Made by a program: the position numbers and the translations under genes. Under the pieces are notes generated by a model. That model ran no database searches. It had not been told where the DNA came from and saw only the letters and a program-made list of their open reading frames with translations. A stretch of 64,000 bases of DNA from Pseudomonas sp. FP2335 (GTDB lineage Bacteria > Pseudomonadota > Gammaproteobacteria > Pseudomonadales > Pseudomonadaceae). How positions within the stretch are numbered: the stretch's first letter is position 1; every line of letters starts with the position of its first letter. Positions 27,864 to 37,031 of this stretch are shown piece after piece. The stretch is from assembly GCF_030687535.1 (NCBI RefSeq), contig NZ_CP117437.1, forward strand, positions 2,997,501 to 3,061,500, given 5' to 3'.

Positions 27864-30800
27864 TTAAATGCGTTCCATCTTCGGTAGCCAGACGCGGATC
27901 AATGAGAACAGGCGGTCCAGATCAATCGGCTTGGCCAGGTAGTCATTGGAACCCGCCGCGAGGCAACGCTCCTGATCGTCCTTCATGGCCTTGGCCGTTA
28001 CTGCAATGATCGGCAGCTTTTTCCAGCGCGGGTCCTGGCGGATCAGGGCCGTGGCCTCGTAACCGTCCATCTCCGGCATCATCACGTCCATCAGCACCAG
28101 GTCGATGTCCTCGACTTCATTGAGTTTGTCGATGGCTTCGTAGCCGTTACGCCCGATCACCACCACCGCGCCTTTGTGCTCCAGGGCGCTGGTCAGGGCG
28201 AAGATGTTGCGCACATCGTCATCCACCAGCAGGATTTTGCGCCCCTCGAAGACCTTGTCGCGACTGCGGGCGGTCTTGAGCATCTTCTGACGGTCATGGG
28301 ACAACTGGGATTCGACTTTGTGCAGAAAGAGTGTGACTTCGTCGAGCAGGCGCTCCGGCGAGCGGGCGCCCTTGATGATGATCGAGCGCGAATACTTGCG
28401 CAGTTCGGCCTCTTCATCGCGGGTCAGGTTGCGCCCGGTATAGACAATGACCGGCGGGAACGAGCAGATGTCCTCGGTGGCCATGCGCTTGAGCAGTTCG
28501 TTGCCAAGCATGTCCGGCAGCTTGAGGTCGATGATCATGCAGTCGTAGACGTTGGTGCGCAGCAGGTCGAGGGCGGCCTGGGCGTAGCCGACGTCGGTGA
28601 TCTCGATGTCATCGTCGCCGATCAGGCGGGCAATGCTGTCACGTTGCAGGTCATCGTCCTCCACCAGCAGCACGCGCTTGACCTTCTGGGTCAACTTGGC
28701 TTCCAGGCGCGCAAACACGTCCTTGAGCTCTTCGCGGGTGGTGGGTTTGACCGCGTAGCCGATGGCCCCCATGTGCATGGCGGCTTCGACGCGGTCTTCC
28801 ACGGAAATCACGTGCACCGGGATGTGGCGTGTGTTGGCGTGTTCCTTGAGGCGTTGCAGCACGGTGAGCCCGGAATGGTCCGGCAGGCGCATGTCCAGCA
28901 GGATTGCGTCGGGCAGATACTCTTCGGCGAGGTTGTAGCCCTCGTCCGCACCATGGGCCACCAGGCACTGATAACCAAGCTCGTGGGCCAGATCGAACAG
29001 GATGCGCGCAAAGTTCGGCTCGTCTTCCACCACCAGGATGCAGCGTGTGGCGAACGGCGCTTTGTCACGGTCGTCGGCGAAGCGTGGGATCAATGTGGCA
29101 TCGGCCACCGGCAGCGGCGAGACCTTCACCGGCGCCGGTGCCGGTGCCGGCACTACCACGACTTGGCGCGGAGCTTCGATGGGGGCGGCGTCTTCCCCGC
29201 GCTCCACATATTGCTCCGGCAGCACCAGGGTGAACACGCTGCCCTCGCCCGGCACGCTGGTGACGCTGATGTAGCCGCCGAGTAGGGTCGCCAGGTCGCG
29301 GGAAATCGACAGGCCCAGCCCGGTGCCGCCGTAACGGCGGTTGGTGGTGCCGTCGGCCTGGCGGAAGGCTTCGAAGATGCTTTCCTGTTGGTCCGGCGCA
29401 ATCCCGATCCCCGAATCGCGCACGGTAAAGGCGATGCCCTCTCCTGGCACGCCGGACACCGACAGGCTCACCTCGCCCTGTTCGGTGAACTTGACCGCGT
29501 TGGATAGCAGGTTCTTGAGGATCTGTTCCAGACGCTGGCGGTCGGTGAACAGCATCGCGGGGGCATCGTCCTGTATATCGACCTGGAAGCCCAGCTTGCG
29601 GTCCGCCGCCAGGGGCTCGAACATGCCGCGCAGGCCGTCGACCAGGCGGGCGACGCTGGAAGTCTCCGGACGCACTTCCAGTTTGCCGGCCTCGACCTTG
29701 GAAATATCAAGGATGTCGTTGATCAGGTTGAGCAGGTCATTGCCGGCGGAATAGATCGATTCGGCGAACTTGACCTGCTCGGCGCTGAGGTTTTCCTGCG
29801 GGTTTTCCGCGAGCAGTTTGGCCAGGATCAACGAGCTGTTCAGCGGTGTGCGCAGCTCGTGGGACATATTGGCGAGGAATTCGGACTTGTACTTGCTCGA
29901 GCGCGTCAACTCGTCGGCGCGGTCTTCCAGTTCGAGTTGAGCCTGGCTCAACTCGGCGTTCTTGCGATCCAACGCATCGCGCTGGTCTGCAAGCACCTGG
30001 GTCTGCTCGGCCAGTTGCTCGTTGGTCTGTTCCAGCTCGGCCTGCTGGATTTCCAGGTGGGTCTGGGACTCCTTGAGGATGCGCGACTGTTCTTCGAGCT
30101 CTTCGTTGGCGGTCTTGAGCTCTTCCTGCTGCACTTGCAGCTCTTCGTTGAGCTGCTGGGTCTCGGCCAGCACTTCCTGCAAACGTTGGCGATAACGTGC
30201 GGCTTCGATGGACGTACCGATGTTGCCGGCGATCAGTTCCAGCAGCTCGACGTCACGTTCTTCCAGCGGGCGCAGGAAACCCAGCTCGACCACGCCATTG
30301 ACACGGTCGTCGTCGCTGGTGGGCATGACCAGAACGCTACGGGTCGGGCCTTCGCCCAGGCCGGAGCTGACCTTGAAGTAATCCACCGGCACATCATCCA
30401 AGCGAATCAGGCGATCAAGCTGGGCGGCTTGCCCAACGATGCCTTCGTCGCTGTAGATCGCCTGTTCCAGTTGCTCCTGCTCGCGGGAAAAACCATAGGT
30501 GGCCACACGCTTGAGGCCGCCGTGTTCTTCGCGGACATACAGCGCGGCGACAACCGAGCCCATGTATTGGGCAAAAAATTGCAGGATATTGCGGCCCAGC
30601 ATGTTCAGCGTCAGTTGGCCGAGCACTTGCTCTGCCAGCTCGGTCTGGCCGTTACGCAGCCAGGCTTGCTGCTCCAGACGCCGTGCGATCTTCTGTTGAG
30701 ACGCGAGGTTTGCGGCGTAACTGGTTGACAAGGAAAGTAAATTCTTCCTGCCAACGTAGGCTAGAAACCCGCTCAAGCCGAGTACGAACGCCAGGTACAG

Positions 30801-31367
30801 CGTGACGCTGATCACCGTGGCGCGGGTGACTTGTTCGTTGCGCGAGAGCCGGAACTGCTGCTCCATTGCCACCGCGTCGTCGTATTCCTTGCGGATCTCA
30901 TCGGTCAGGCGCTTGCCCCGACCGGCCTTGACCGCGCTGCGGTAGTCACCGGAGTGGCGCTGCATATCAATCATCGATTGAGCGTAATTGTTCCACTCGC
31001 TTTGCAGGGCTTCGAGGCGCTTGAGGCGGTCGAGTTGCTGCGGGTTGTCCGCCACCAGTTCCTGCAAGTTGCGCAAGTCGGCAATGATGCGCGGCTTGGC
31101 GACCTCATAGGGGTCGAGGAAATGCTCGTCACCCGTGATCAAGAAACCGCGCATGCCGGTTTCCAGGTCAACCGTGAGTTTTGACGATTCATTGAGGTTG
31201 TTGATCACCCGATCGGTGTGTTCAACCCACTGGATTACCGACAAGAGATAGGTAATCAAGCACACGAAAAACACCGCACTGAGCACGCCCACACCCAATG
31301 GCAGTGCCACATTTCGGCTCAGGAGAGTACGGAAGCTCTTTTCATCGACAGACGTCGCGGGAGTCAT
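27864..31367 (-). CDS. CHASE3-GAF hybrid histidine kinase with three receivers
   Basis: 1167 residues. TM1 (about 17-43, LGVGVLSAVFFVCLITYLLSVI) and TM2 (about 195-217) flank a periplasmic CHASE3 domain with TGMRGFLITGDEHFL. A GAF domain (about 245-395), a Glu/Gln-rich coiled coil (about 400-495) and HisKA (His503, MSHELRTPLN) follow, then HATPase (NLLSNAVKFT, GTGLGLSISRDLA) and three receivers with Asp825 (LLDMRLPDH), Asp947 (IIDLKLPDM) and Asp1094 (LMDVMMPEMDG). The ATG at 31367 (MTPATSVDEKS) has AAGG upstream; the frame is open 21 codons more. It is the first gene of the minus-strand operon and diverges from toxin-like gene B across 242 bp. Confidence 0.92.
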   Translation of the reverse strand: MTPATSVDEKSFRTLLSRNVALPLGVGVLSAVFFVCLITYLLSVIQWVEHTDRVINNLNESSKLTVDLETGMRGFLITGDEHFLDPYEVAKPRIIADLRNLQELVADNPQQLDRLKRLEALQSEWNNYAQSMIDMQRHSGDYRSAVKAGRGKRLTDEIRKEYDDAVAMEQQFRLSRNEQVTRATVISVTLYLAFVLGLSGFLAYVGRKNLLSLSTSYAANLASQQKIARRLEQQAWLRNGQTELAEQVLGQLTLNMLGRNILQFFAQYMGSVVAALYVREEHGGLKRVATYGFSREQEQLEQAIYSDEGIVGQAAQLDRLIRLDDVPVDYFKVSSGLGEGPTRSVLVMPTSDDDRVNGVVELGFLRPLEERDVELLELIAGNIGTSIEAARYRQRLQEVLAETQQLNEELQVQQEELKTANEELEEQSRILKESQTHLEIQQAELEQTNEQLAEQTQVLADQRDALDRKNAELSQAQLELEDRADELTRSSKYKSEFLANMSHELRTPLNSSLILAKLLAENPQENLSAEQVKFAESIYSAGNDLLNLINDILDISKVEAGKLEVRPETSSVARLVDGLRGMFEPLAADRKLGFQVDIQDDAPAMLFTDRQRLEQILKNLLSNAVKFTEQGEVSLSVSGVPGEGIAFTVRDSGIGIAPDQQESIFEAFRQADGTTNRRYGGTGLGLSISRDLATLLGGYISVTSVPGEGSVFTLVLPEQYVERGEDAAPIEAPRQVVVVPAPAPAPVKVSPLPVADATLIPRFADDRDKAPFATRCILVVEDEPNFARILFDLAHELGYQCLVAHGADEGYNLAEEYLPDAILLDMRLPDHSGLTVLQRLKEHANTRHIPVHVISVEDRVEAAMHMGAIGYAVKPTTREELKDVFARLEAKLTQKVKRVLLVEDDDLQRDSIARLIGDDDIEITDVGYAQAALDLLRTNVYDCMIIDLKLPDMLGNELLKRMATEDICSFPPVIVYTGRNLTRDEEAELRKYSRSIIIKGARSPERLLDEVTLFLHKVESQLSHDRQKMLKTARSRDKVFEGRKILLVDDDVRNIFALTSALEHKGAVVVIGRNGYEAIDKLNEVEDIDLVLMDVMMPEMDGYEATALIRQDPRWKKLPIIAVTAKAMKDDQERCLAAGSNDYLAKPIDLDRLFSLIRVWLPKMERI

Positions 31368-31609
31368 AGGCATGCCTTGGCCGAGTGGGGAAAAACCGGG
31401 AGTTTGCCCCAAAGGTGGGCGAGAGGCCATGTTTGCCCGTCGTTTTTACTCGAATGCCTTACCACGCGCTTACGGGTAGCCACACAGTCTTAAACGAAAT
31501 TTCGGTCCTCTTGCAGGAACGCTCACCTCATTTCGGGCAACCCATGGCATGCCGAACCGATAAAAGTGTGCCTCGCCGGCACCTCTCCTCCCTTCGCAGG
31601 TACGCCCAA

Positions 31610-34600
31610 ATGATAATAGGCTTGCTCCCGTACGGAATTTCCAGCGCTTACGACAGTTTCTATTCCGCGCCCGTCACCGTGACCGAAGGGCAAGATCCCC
31701 CGGACGCCGATGCGTTGCCCAACGCTCAGCATTCACAACCTGTCACTTCTCCCCCCTTGGTAGCGCTCGCCAATTCGGCGAGGAACACGGTTAACCCCCA
31801 TCAACTGGGCGACTTGAGTGGCGCTCTGTCCTGGCCAATACCGTTGAGTAACGACGAGCAGGCGCGCCTGACAGCGTTCGCTCAACGTCATACCCATCAC
31901 CTTGGAACCCAACCATCGGTTGCGAGCACACCGGGGGGGATATTGGAGTTCCTGCGCTATCAGCTACCGCTCTCGCCGCAGACCTTGAACAGTCCGGCCA
32001 AGCTGCTGGACGCTCTGCTCAACAGCCCAGCAGCCAAATTGATGGGAAAGGCGCTGCGGGAACATATGCAAGGCATTGCAACAGAACGCAGCGATACCGA
32101 TTACCTGCTCGCCGCCATCAACCTTCAGCTAGACCCGGACCTAGCCACAGCGCTTGACCGGAACACAGTGGCCGGTTTCGACCTGGCGGCCCAAGCGCAT
32201 ATCGGTCAGCCTGCGTCGGTGGTGGTTGAGCGCTTGCAACAGCATCTGGTCGCTCAAGGCCGGTCCAGCCTCGCCACGGCGGCGGCCGATGCCCATCTGC
32301 TACTGGCGAGCCGAGCGCCTGCATTCTTGATCAAAGACATTCCCAGCAACATCACCTACGGCAGCCCGGCCTGGCTCAACCTGGACGTTGCAGCGACAAC
32401 CGTTGACGCCCAGACGCCCGGAAAGGTCCCTAACATGACCTTTCTCCAAGTTATGCAAGCAGCCGAATTGGCCGCGCAGTCCAATCCAGCCGTTACCGAA
32501 AGTGCACAAAAAGCCGCCCTGTTGAACTGGGGCAACGCCCACGGCGTGGTGGCCAGGAAAGCCGATCACCTCTACACCCCTGAAGATATGAAGACATTGT
32601 TCGATACGTTCAATGCCCGTATTGCGCAGATGCGTGGCGCCACAGAAACCTTGGATAAAGCGTTGCCATCGCGCAGGGAGATGGCACTGGCGGAGCTGAG
32701 CAGGCGCTTCCCCGGCAAAGAAGCGTTATTCGAAGTCAAAGCCATCAAGGTGCTGCAACGTTACTTTCCCGATAACGGATCACCTGCGAGAGAAACCGTT
32801 ATTTTAGCCGGCGAGCACTCGATGCTTGATGTCGCCATGATGAGCCTGAAGAACAAAAACCTGGTTTTTCGCTCGAAGGACAGCCGGCTTCCGATGGCCG
32901 AGCTGAACGCCAATAAACGGTTCAGGGTCCTCGACGCGTTTGAAGCCGAATTTGCCAAGGGGATCGAAGACAAGAAAAAAGCCGTCGGCACCAGCATCCA
33001 GCACCTGATAGCTCAACTCCCTCTGGAAGACCGACAGAACTTCGAATATGGCGAAGTCCGGTTCTTTCAAAACAAGGCCTACCAGTTAGGCACCGATTTT
33101 TTTGATCAAACCCCACTTCCAACCGACAAGGCGCTGATGGTCAGCGTCAAGCGCAATGGCAAGACCACCGCGTACTCAATCGACTTTGACAAAGGCAGCA
33201 TCACCCATGCCTTGCCTTGGCAGGCAGAGGTCCGCGAGACGCGAGATGGCAGTAGAGTCAGCAAAACCGAAACGTTCGGCGATACCCTCTTGGCCCGCGC
33301 AGCGCCAAGGTCGTTGGAGGCTATCCCGGACAGCTTTGCTTCGCCGCGTACCCAGGCGATTGCCGACACGTTTGTCAAACATTTTGATCTAGACAGTCAA
33401 GACATCAAAGACCACGCCAAAGGCTCTACCACCGAAGACCTGCGCAATAGGAAGATTGCCAGCATCGTCGATGTCATGCTGGACGTGATCCCCTTTCGCT
33501 CGGCTATTGTCAACTTTCAAAAGGGCAATTTCGGCGATGGTGCGTTTGATCTGGCCTTGGATATTTTCGGTTTTCTCACCGCTGGTGCAGGCACAGTCGG
33601 CAAGGCCGTCAAGATTGGCAATTCGACACTCTCTACGGCGACCAAAGCCTACAAGGTCAGCAAAGTCATCGGTGCGGCCGCAATCAGCACGTTGAACCCC
33701 CTCAGTGGCGCGGGTGACTTGGCGCTGGGCACCGCCCGGCTCGCCAGCAACGGTCTCAAGCGAATTGGCGCCAGAATGCTGCAAGGCATCAATGAGCTGC
33801 GGGGGGCAACCGGCAGCTATGACGTGCTCAAAGCCGCCAGCAAACACCACACCTTGGCGGCATATGGCACCCTCCCTGTCGACGGCCAAAGCGTAGCAAC
33901 CGGCGCCGTGCTCAAGGATGGCAAGTGGCATGCCTTTGATGTCGACAACATGCAGCCTTATGGGGGGGCCTTGCAGGGCTTTGTGCCTACTGCCGTTGCG
34001 CAGGACGGTGCAGTCAAGGCGCTTGATAGTCATCTGCTCAATTGGTTGGCCACGGTGGTTGCCCCGAACCCACCCACCCAGGATCTTCCATTGGTATTTC
34101 AGAGGGTCGTCAGCCAGGCGAAGGCGATCGATGAGGTGTCTTATTTGCGTGGATACACTTCAGGCAGGCCGGACGACATCCCAGGGTATTTTCCATCCAT
34201 GAACCTGGAGCAACTCAAAGAGTTGGCTGTCGACAGTCATCGAACGCCTGAGCAGGTGGGAACTTTGTTCAGGGCCTTAGAAAAGAAACGCATCGAAATC
34301 AGCCTGAGTAACTCGAAGATATTCAGTGACGAAATACGCGCGGCGGGTGGAACGTTGATCCCCATGCCCCAAGGCTTTTATTTGAGCCAGGCAGACGTCC
34401 TCTCCGAGGGCGAATGCGCCGTGCTCGCCAATGCAATGGCGCTGGCGATTGAAAATAACAAGTCAGAGATATTGATCGGGAATTTCTTTACCTCGATTGC
34501 CGATCTGAACAATCCCAAATCGATCAAATTTCGCCAGGACCTGACCCGTTTCCAAGGCATCCTGGAAAACCGCGTTCATGGTCTGCAAACACCAACGCAG

Positions 34601-34951
34601 GCGGGCCATCAGACGATCATTGACGATTTGGCCAATGCAGCGGCACCCACACAGCTGCTGATTCGCGATCGTGGCCATGTAGTACTGGCCGGTATGAGTA
34701 TGCAGAACAACACAAAGCAATGGTTTTACTACGACCCCAACTTCGGCCTGGTCAAGTTCCCGACTGAAGAGGCAATGAGGAAGGGCCTGGACAGCGCGCT
34801 GAGCAGCGGCCGCTCGAATGTGCTGATGCAGCCTTATGGCGCAGACAGAGCCCGCCCTGAGTACAAATATGCCGAGTTCAACGAGTTGGAGTTGATGCAG
34901 AGTACGGGCAGTATCACCAGCCTGCATGGCTTGTTTAGCACGGCGATATGA
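31610..34951 (+). CDS. giant toxin-like protein B with C58-type protease-like domain
   Basis: About 1113 residues, paralogue of protein A. Shared blocks, in order, are ALSWPIPLS near 80, LLNSPAAKLMGKAL, AGFDL, HLLLASRAPAFLIKDIPS, the hydrophobic IPFRSAIVNFQKGN (about 627) with IFGFLTAGAGTVGKA, and the protease-like set Cys936 (SEGECAVLA), His1023 (DRGHVVLAG) and Asp1042 (YYDPNFG). His-Asp spacing (19) is identical to A and Cys-His differs by two residues. It ends about 70 residues after the Asp, so it lacks A's extra tail. The ATG at 31610 gives MIIGLLPYG, comparable to A's MVIANYPP; the frame is open 75 codons upstream and the ribosome site is weak, so the start is uncertain. Effector or toxin role is inferred. 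Confidence 0.7.
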   Translation: MIIGLLPYGISSAYDSFYSAPVTVTEGQDPPDADALPNAQHSQPVTSPPLVALANSARNTVNPHQLGDLSGALSWPIPLSNDEQARLTAFAQRHTHHLGTQPSVASTPGGILEFLRYQLPLSPQTLNSPAKLLDALLNSPAAKLMGKALREHMQGIATERSDTDYLLAAINLQLDPDLATALDRNTVAGFDLAAQAHIGQPASVVVERLQQHLVAQGRSSLATAAADAHLLLASRAPAFLIKDIPSNITYGSPAWLNLDVAATTVDAQTPGKVPNMTFLQVMQAAELAAQSNPAVTESAQKAALLNWGNAHGVVARKADHLYTPEDMKTLFDTFNARIAQMRGATETLDKALPSRREMALAELSRRFPGKEALFEVKAIKVLQRYFPDNGSPARETVILAGEHSMLDVAMMSLKNKNLVFRSKDSRLPMAELNANKRFRVLDAFEAEFAKGIEDKKKAVGTSIQHLIAQLPLEDRQNFEYGEVRFFQNKAYQLGTDFFDQTPLPTDKALMVSVKRNGKTTAYSIDFDKGSITHALPWQAEVRETRDGSRVSKTETFGDTLLARAAPRSLEAIPDSFASPRTQAIADTFVKHFDLDSQDIKDHAKGSTTEDLRNRKIASIVDVMLDVIPFRSAIVNFQKGNFGDGAFDLALDIFGFLTAGAGTVGKAVKIGNSTLSTATKAYKVSKVIGAAAISTLNPLSGAGDLALGTARLASNGLKRIGARMLQGINELRGATGSYDVLKAASKHHTLAAYGTLPVDGQSVATGAVLKDGKWHAFDVDNMQPYGGALQGFVPTAVAQDGAVKALDSHLLNWLATVVAPNPPTQDLPLVFQRVVSQAKAIDEVSYLRGYTSGRPDDIPGYFPSMNLEQLKELAVDSHRTPEQVGTLFRALEKKRIEISLSNSKIFSDEIRAAGGTLIPMPQGFYLSQADVLSEGECAVLANAMALAIENNKSEILIGNFFTSIADLNNPKSIKFRQDLTRFQGILENRVHGLQTPTQAGHQTIIDDLANAAAPTQLLIRDRGHVVLAGMSMQNNTKQWFYYDPNFGLVKFPTEEAMRKGLDSALSSGRSNVLMQPYGADRARPEYKYAEFNELELMQSTGSITSLHGLFSTAI

Positions 34952-35087
34952 CGGGCGGGACATTCGTTGGGGATACCGGCACAATGCCGTGCCTGTTTCG
35001 GGAACTTGCCGGGCTTGATACGACTCACTAGAGAATCGTCTGTCAACTGACCAAGACCGGCACCTTCACTTTTCAGGAATTTTCACT

Positions 35088-35453
35088 ATGCCCCCGCTCG
35101 CCTCCACCATCCTTGTAGTCGAAGATGACGCCATCGTGCGCATGCTGATCGTCGACGTGCTCGAAGAACTGGAGTTCAGTGTGCTTGAGGCCGCGGATGC
35201 CGAAGAAGCGCTGGCGTTGGTCAACAATCTGGATCAACCGATCGACCTGATGATGACCGACGTCGGCCTGCCAGACATGGACGGCAAGCAACTGGCGGCC
35301 AAGGTACGTGAGCTACGCCCCGCGCTGCCGATCCTGTTTGCCAGCGGCTATGCGGAAAACATTGATGTACCGCCTGGCATGCAGGTGATCGGCAAGCCGT
35401 TCTCCATCGACCAGTTACGTGACAAGGTCCAGTCGATCCTGCGCACCGCCTGA
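35088..35453 (+). CDS. single-domain response regulator
   Basis: 121-residue CheY-like receiver. The acidic pair is in VVEDDAIVRML, the phosphoryl Asp in LMMTDVGLPDMDGKQLA, and the Lys in MQVIGKPFSIDQL. It closely resembles the C-terminal receiver of the kinase at 18630-20300 (DVGLPGMNGRQLA, GMQLITKPF), closer by eye than to the receiver at 24793, so it may share that kinase as donor. CAGGA precedes the ATG. It begins 136 bp after the toxin-like gene B and is followed by a clear terminator. Confidence 0.9.
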   Translation: MPPLASTILVVEDDAIVRMLIVDVLEELEFSVLEAADAEEALALVNNLDQPIDLMMTDVGLPDMDGKQLAAKVRELRPALPILFASGYAENIDVPPGMQVIGKPFSIDQLRDKVQSILRTA

Positions 35454-35470
35454 CGCCAACGCCGTACGAG

Positions 35471-35495
35471 TGCCGCCTGCCCGGGCGGCATTTTT
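35471..35495 (+). terminator. intrinsic terminator after the receiver gene
   Basis: TGCCGCC-N6-GGCGGCA followed by TTTTT, 17 bp after the stop codon. It ends the plus-strand unit of toxin-like gene B and the receiver. Confidence 0.8.
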
Positions 35496-35600
35496 GCATG
35501 GGCCGGTCAGGGATTAACGTGACGTTGGGCCAATAAAATTGGAAACTCGGCGCTCTGATTCCCCGCCCTCTAAATAAGCTCTCTGGAAGGACGCAACAAC

Positions 35601-37001
35601 ATGATTGGAAAACCGACGCGCCTGCTGTTGGCGAGCCTCTCGATACTCATGAGTACCGGCGCCCTGGCCGACTTCACCGCCAGCCCCGCCGAAGCCCGCG
35701 CCATTGCCAAGGAAGCCTATCTGTACGGCTACCCGGTGGTGGCGATGTACAAGACGCTCTACACCCAGGCCGTTGATAAAGGCGGTGCCAACTTCAAGGC
35801 GCCGTTCAATCGCATCGCCAATTCCGCCCAGGTGCTCACCCCCAAGGACTCCGCCGTCGCCTCCCCCAACGTGGACACGCCCTACTCCTTCGTCTGGATG
35901 GACCTGCGCAAGGAACCCCAGGTACTGACCCTGCCCAAGATCGACGACAACCGTTACTACTCGGTGCAGTTGATCGACCTGTATACGCAGAACTTCGCCT
36001 ACCTGGGTACCCGCAGCACAGGCAACAATGGCGGCCACTACATGGTCGCAGGCCCAGGCTGGAAAGGTCAGCAGCCGGTGGACATCGACCGCGTGCTCTA
36101 CAGCGAAAGCAACATTGCCTACGCCCTGTACCGCACGCAGCTGTTCGATGAAAAAGACCTGGGCAAGGTCAAGCAGATCCAGGGCGGCTACAAAGTACAG
36201 CCCCTGAGCAGCTACGTGAAACAGCCGGCCCCGGCCGCCGCGCCCAGGATCGAATGGCCCAAGCCCATGGCCACCATGACCGAAGGCCCGCAGCTGTTCC
36301 GCTACCTGAACTTCATGCTGGCGTTTGCTGCGCCCCAGGACAGCGAAAAAGACCTGTTGGCCCGCTTCGCCAAGATCGGCATCGCCGCAGGTGCGCCATT
36401 CAAGGTCAACCAGTTGAGCGCAGAACAGCGTAAAGCCCTTGAGGACGGAATCAGCGATGCCCGGGCCGAGTTCGCCGCCTTCAAGAAGGACAAGCTCGAC
36501 ACCAACCAGGTGACCAGGGCCGATCTCTACGGTAGCCGCGACCGCCTCAAGAACAATTACCTCTACCGCTACGCCGGCGCCGACCAAGGGCTTTTCGGCA
36601 GTTCCAGCGATGAAATCGCGCACCTGAAGTACGTCCTCGACAGTGACGGCAAACCGGCCAACGGCGCGCGCCACAGCTACACCGTACACTTCGCCAAGGA
36701 CCAACTGCCGCCGACCGATGCGTTCTGGTCGCTGACCATGTACGACGCCAAGACCAAGCAGCTGGTGCCCAACCACAAGAAACGCTACGTGATCAATTCA
36801 CGCATGTTGGCAGACCTCAAGCCTGACGCCGATGGCGGCGTGACGCTGGCGTTGCAGCACCACGAGCCGCCGAAAGCCGAGCAAAGCAACTGGCTGCCCG
36901 CCCCGACCGGGCCGTTCTACGCAGTGCTGCGCATCTATCTGCCCAAGCCCGAGGTAGGGAGCGGTCAGTGGAAACTGCCGCCGCTGACACCGCTCAAGTA
37001 A
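35601..37001 (+). CDS. secreted DUF1254/DUF1214 protein
   Basis: 466 residues. A Sec signal peptide (residues 1-23, LLLASLSILMSTGALA) predicts export to the periplasm. The DUF1254 domain (about 30-170) has AYLYGYPVVAMYKT, NVDTPYSFVWMDL and NRYYSVQLIDLYTQNFAYLG. The C-terminal DUF1214 domain (about 340-460) includes SYTVHFAKDQLPPTDAFWSLTMYDA (cited around FWSLTMYD) and a GPFYAVLRIYLP ending. The tandem is widespread in proteobacteria, but no activity is established that I can name. GGAAGGA precedes the ATG. No obvious partner gene; the J-domain gene follows 30 bp later and could be co-transcribed. Confidence 0.85.
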   Translation: MIGKPTRLLLASLSILMSTGALADFTASPAEARAIAKEAYLYGYPVVAMYKTLYTQAVDKGGANFKAPFNRIANSAQVLTPKDSAVASPNVDTPYSFVWMDLRKEPQVLTLPKIDDNRYYSVQLIDLYTQNFAYLGTRSTGNNGGHYMVAGPGWKGQQPVDIDRVLYSESNIAYALYRTQLFDEKDLGKVKQIQGGYKVQPLSSYVKQPAPAAAPRIEWPKPMATMTEGPQLFRYLNFMLAFAAPQDSEKDLLARFAKIGIAAGAPFKVNQLSAEQRKALEDGISDARAEFAAFKKDKLDTNQVTRADLYGSRDRLKNNYLYRYAGADQGLFGSSSDEIAHLKYVLDSDGKPANGARHSYTVHFAKDQLPPTDAFWSLTMYDAKTKQLVPNHKKRYVINSRMLADLKPDADGGVTLALQHHEPPKAEQSNWLPAPTGPFYAVLRIYLPKPEVGSGQWKLPPLTPLK

Positions 37002-37031
37002 CACCCTGCTGTTTATGGAGTTGTACTGCAT

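Noticed and set aside
31385..31609. 75-codon N-terminal extension of toxin-like protein B
   Set aside because: It would overlap the promoter region of the divergent kinase, has no ribosome site and no counterpart in paralogue A, whose N-terminus aligns with the ATG at 31610. Not fully excluded.
20342..34951. Rhs, CDI or T6SS polymorphic-toxin locus
   Set aside because: No RHS repeats, VgrG/PAAR/Hcp, two-partner secretion domain or small immunity gene was seen beside either giant gene.
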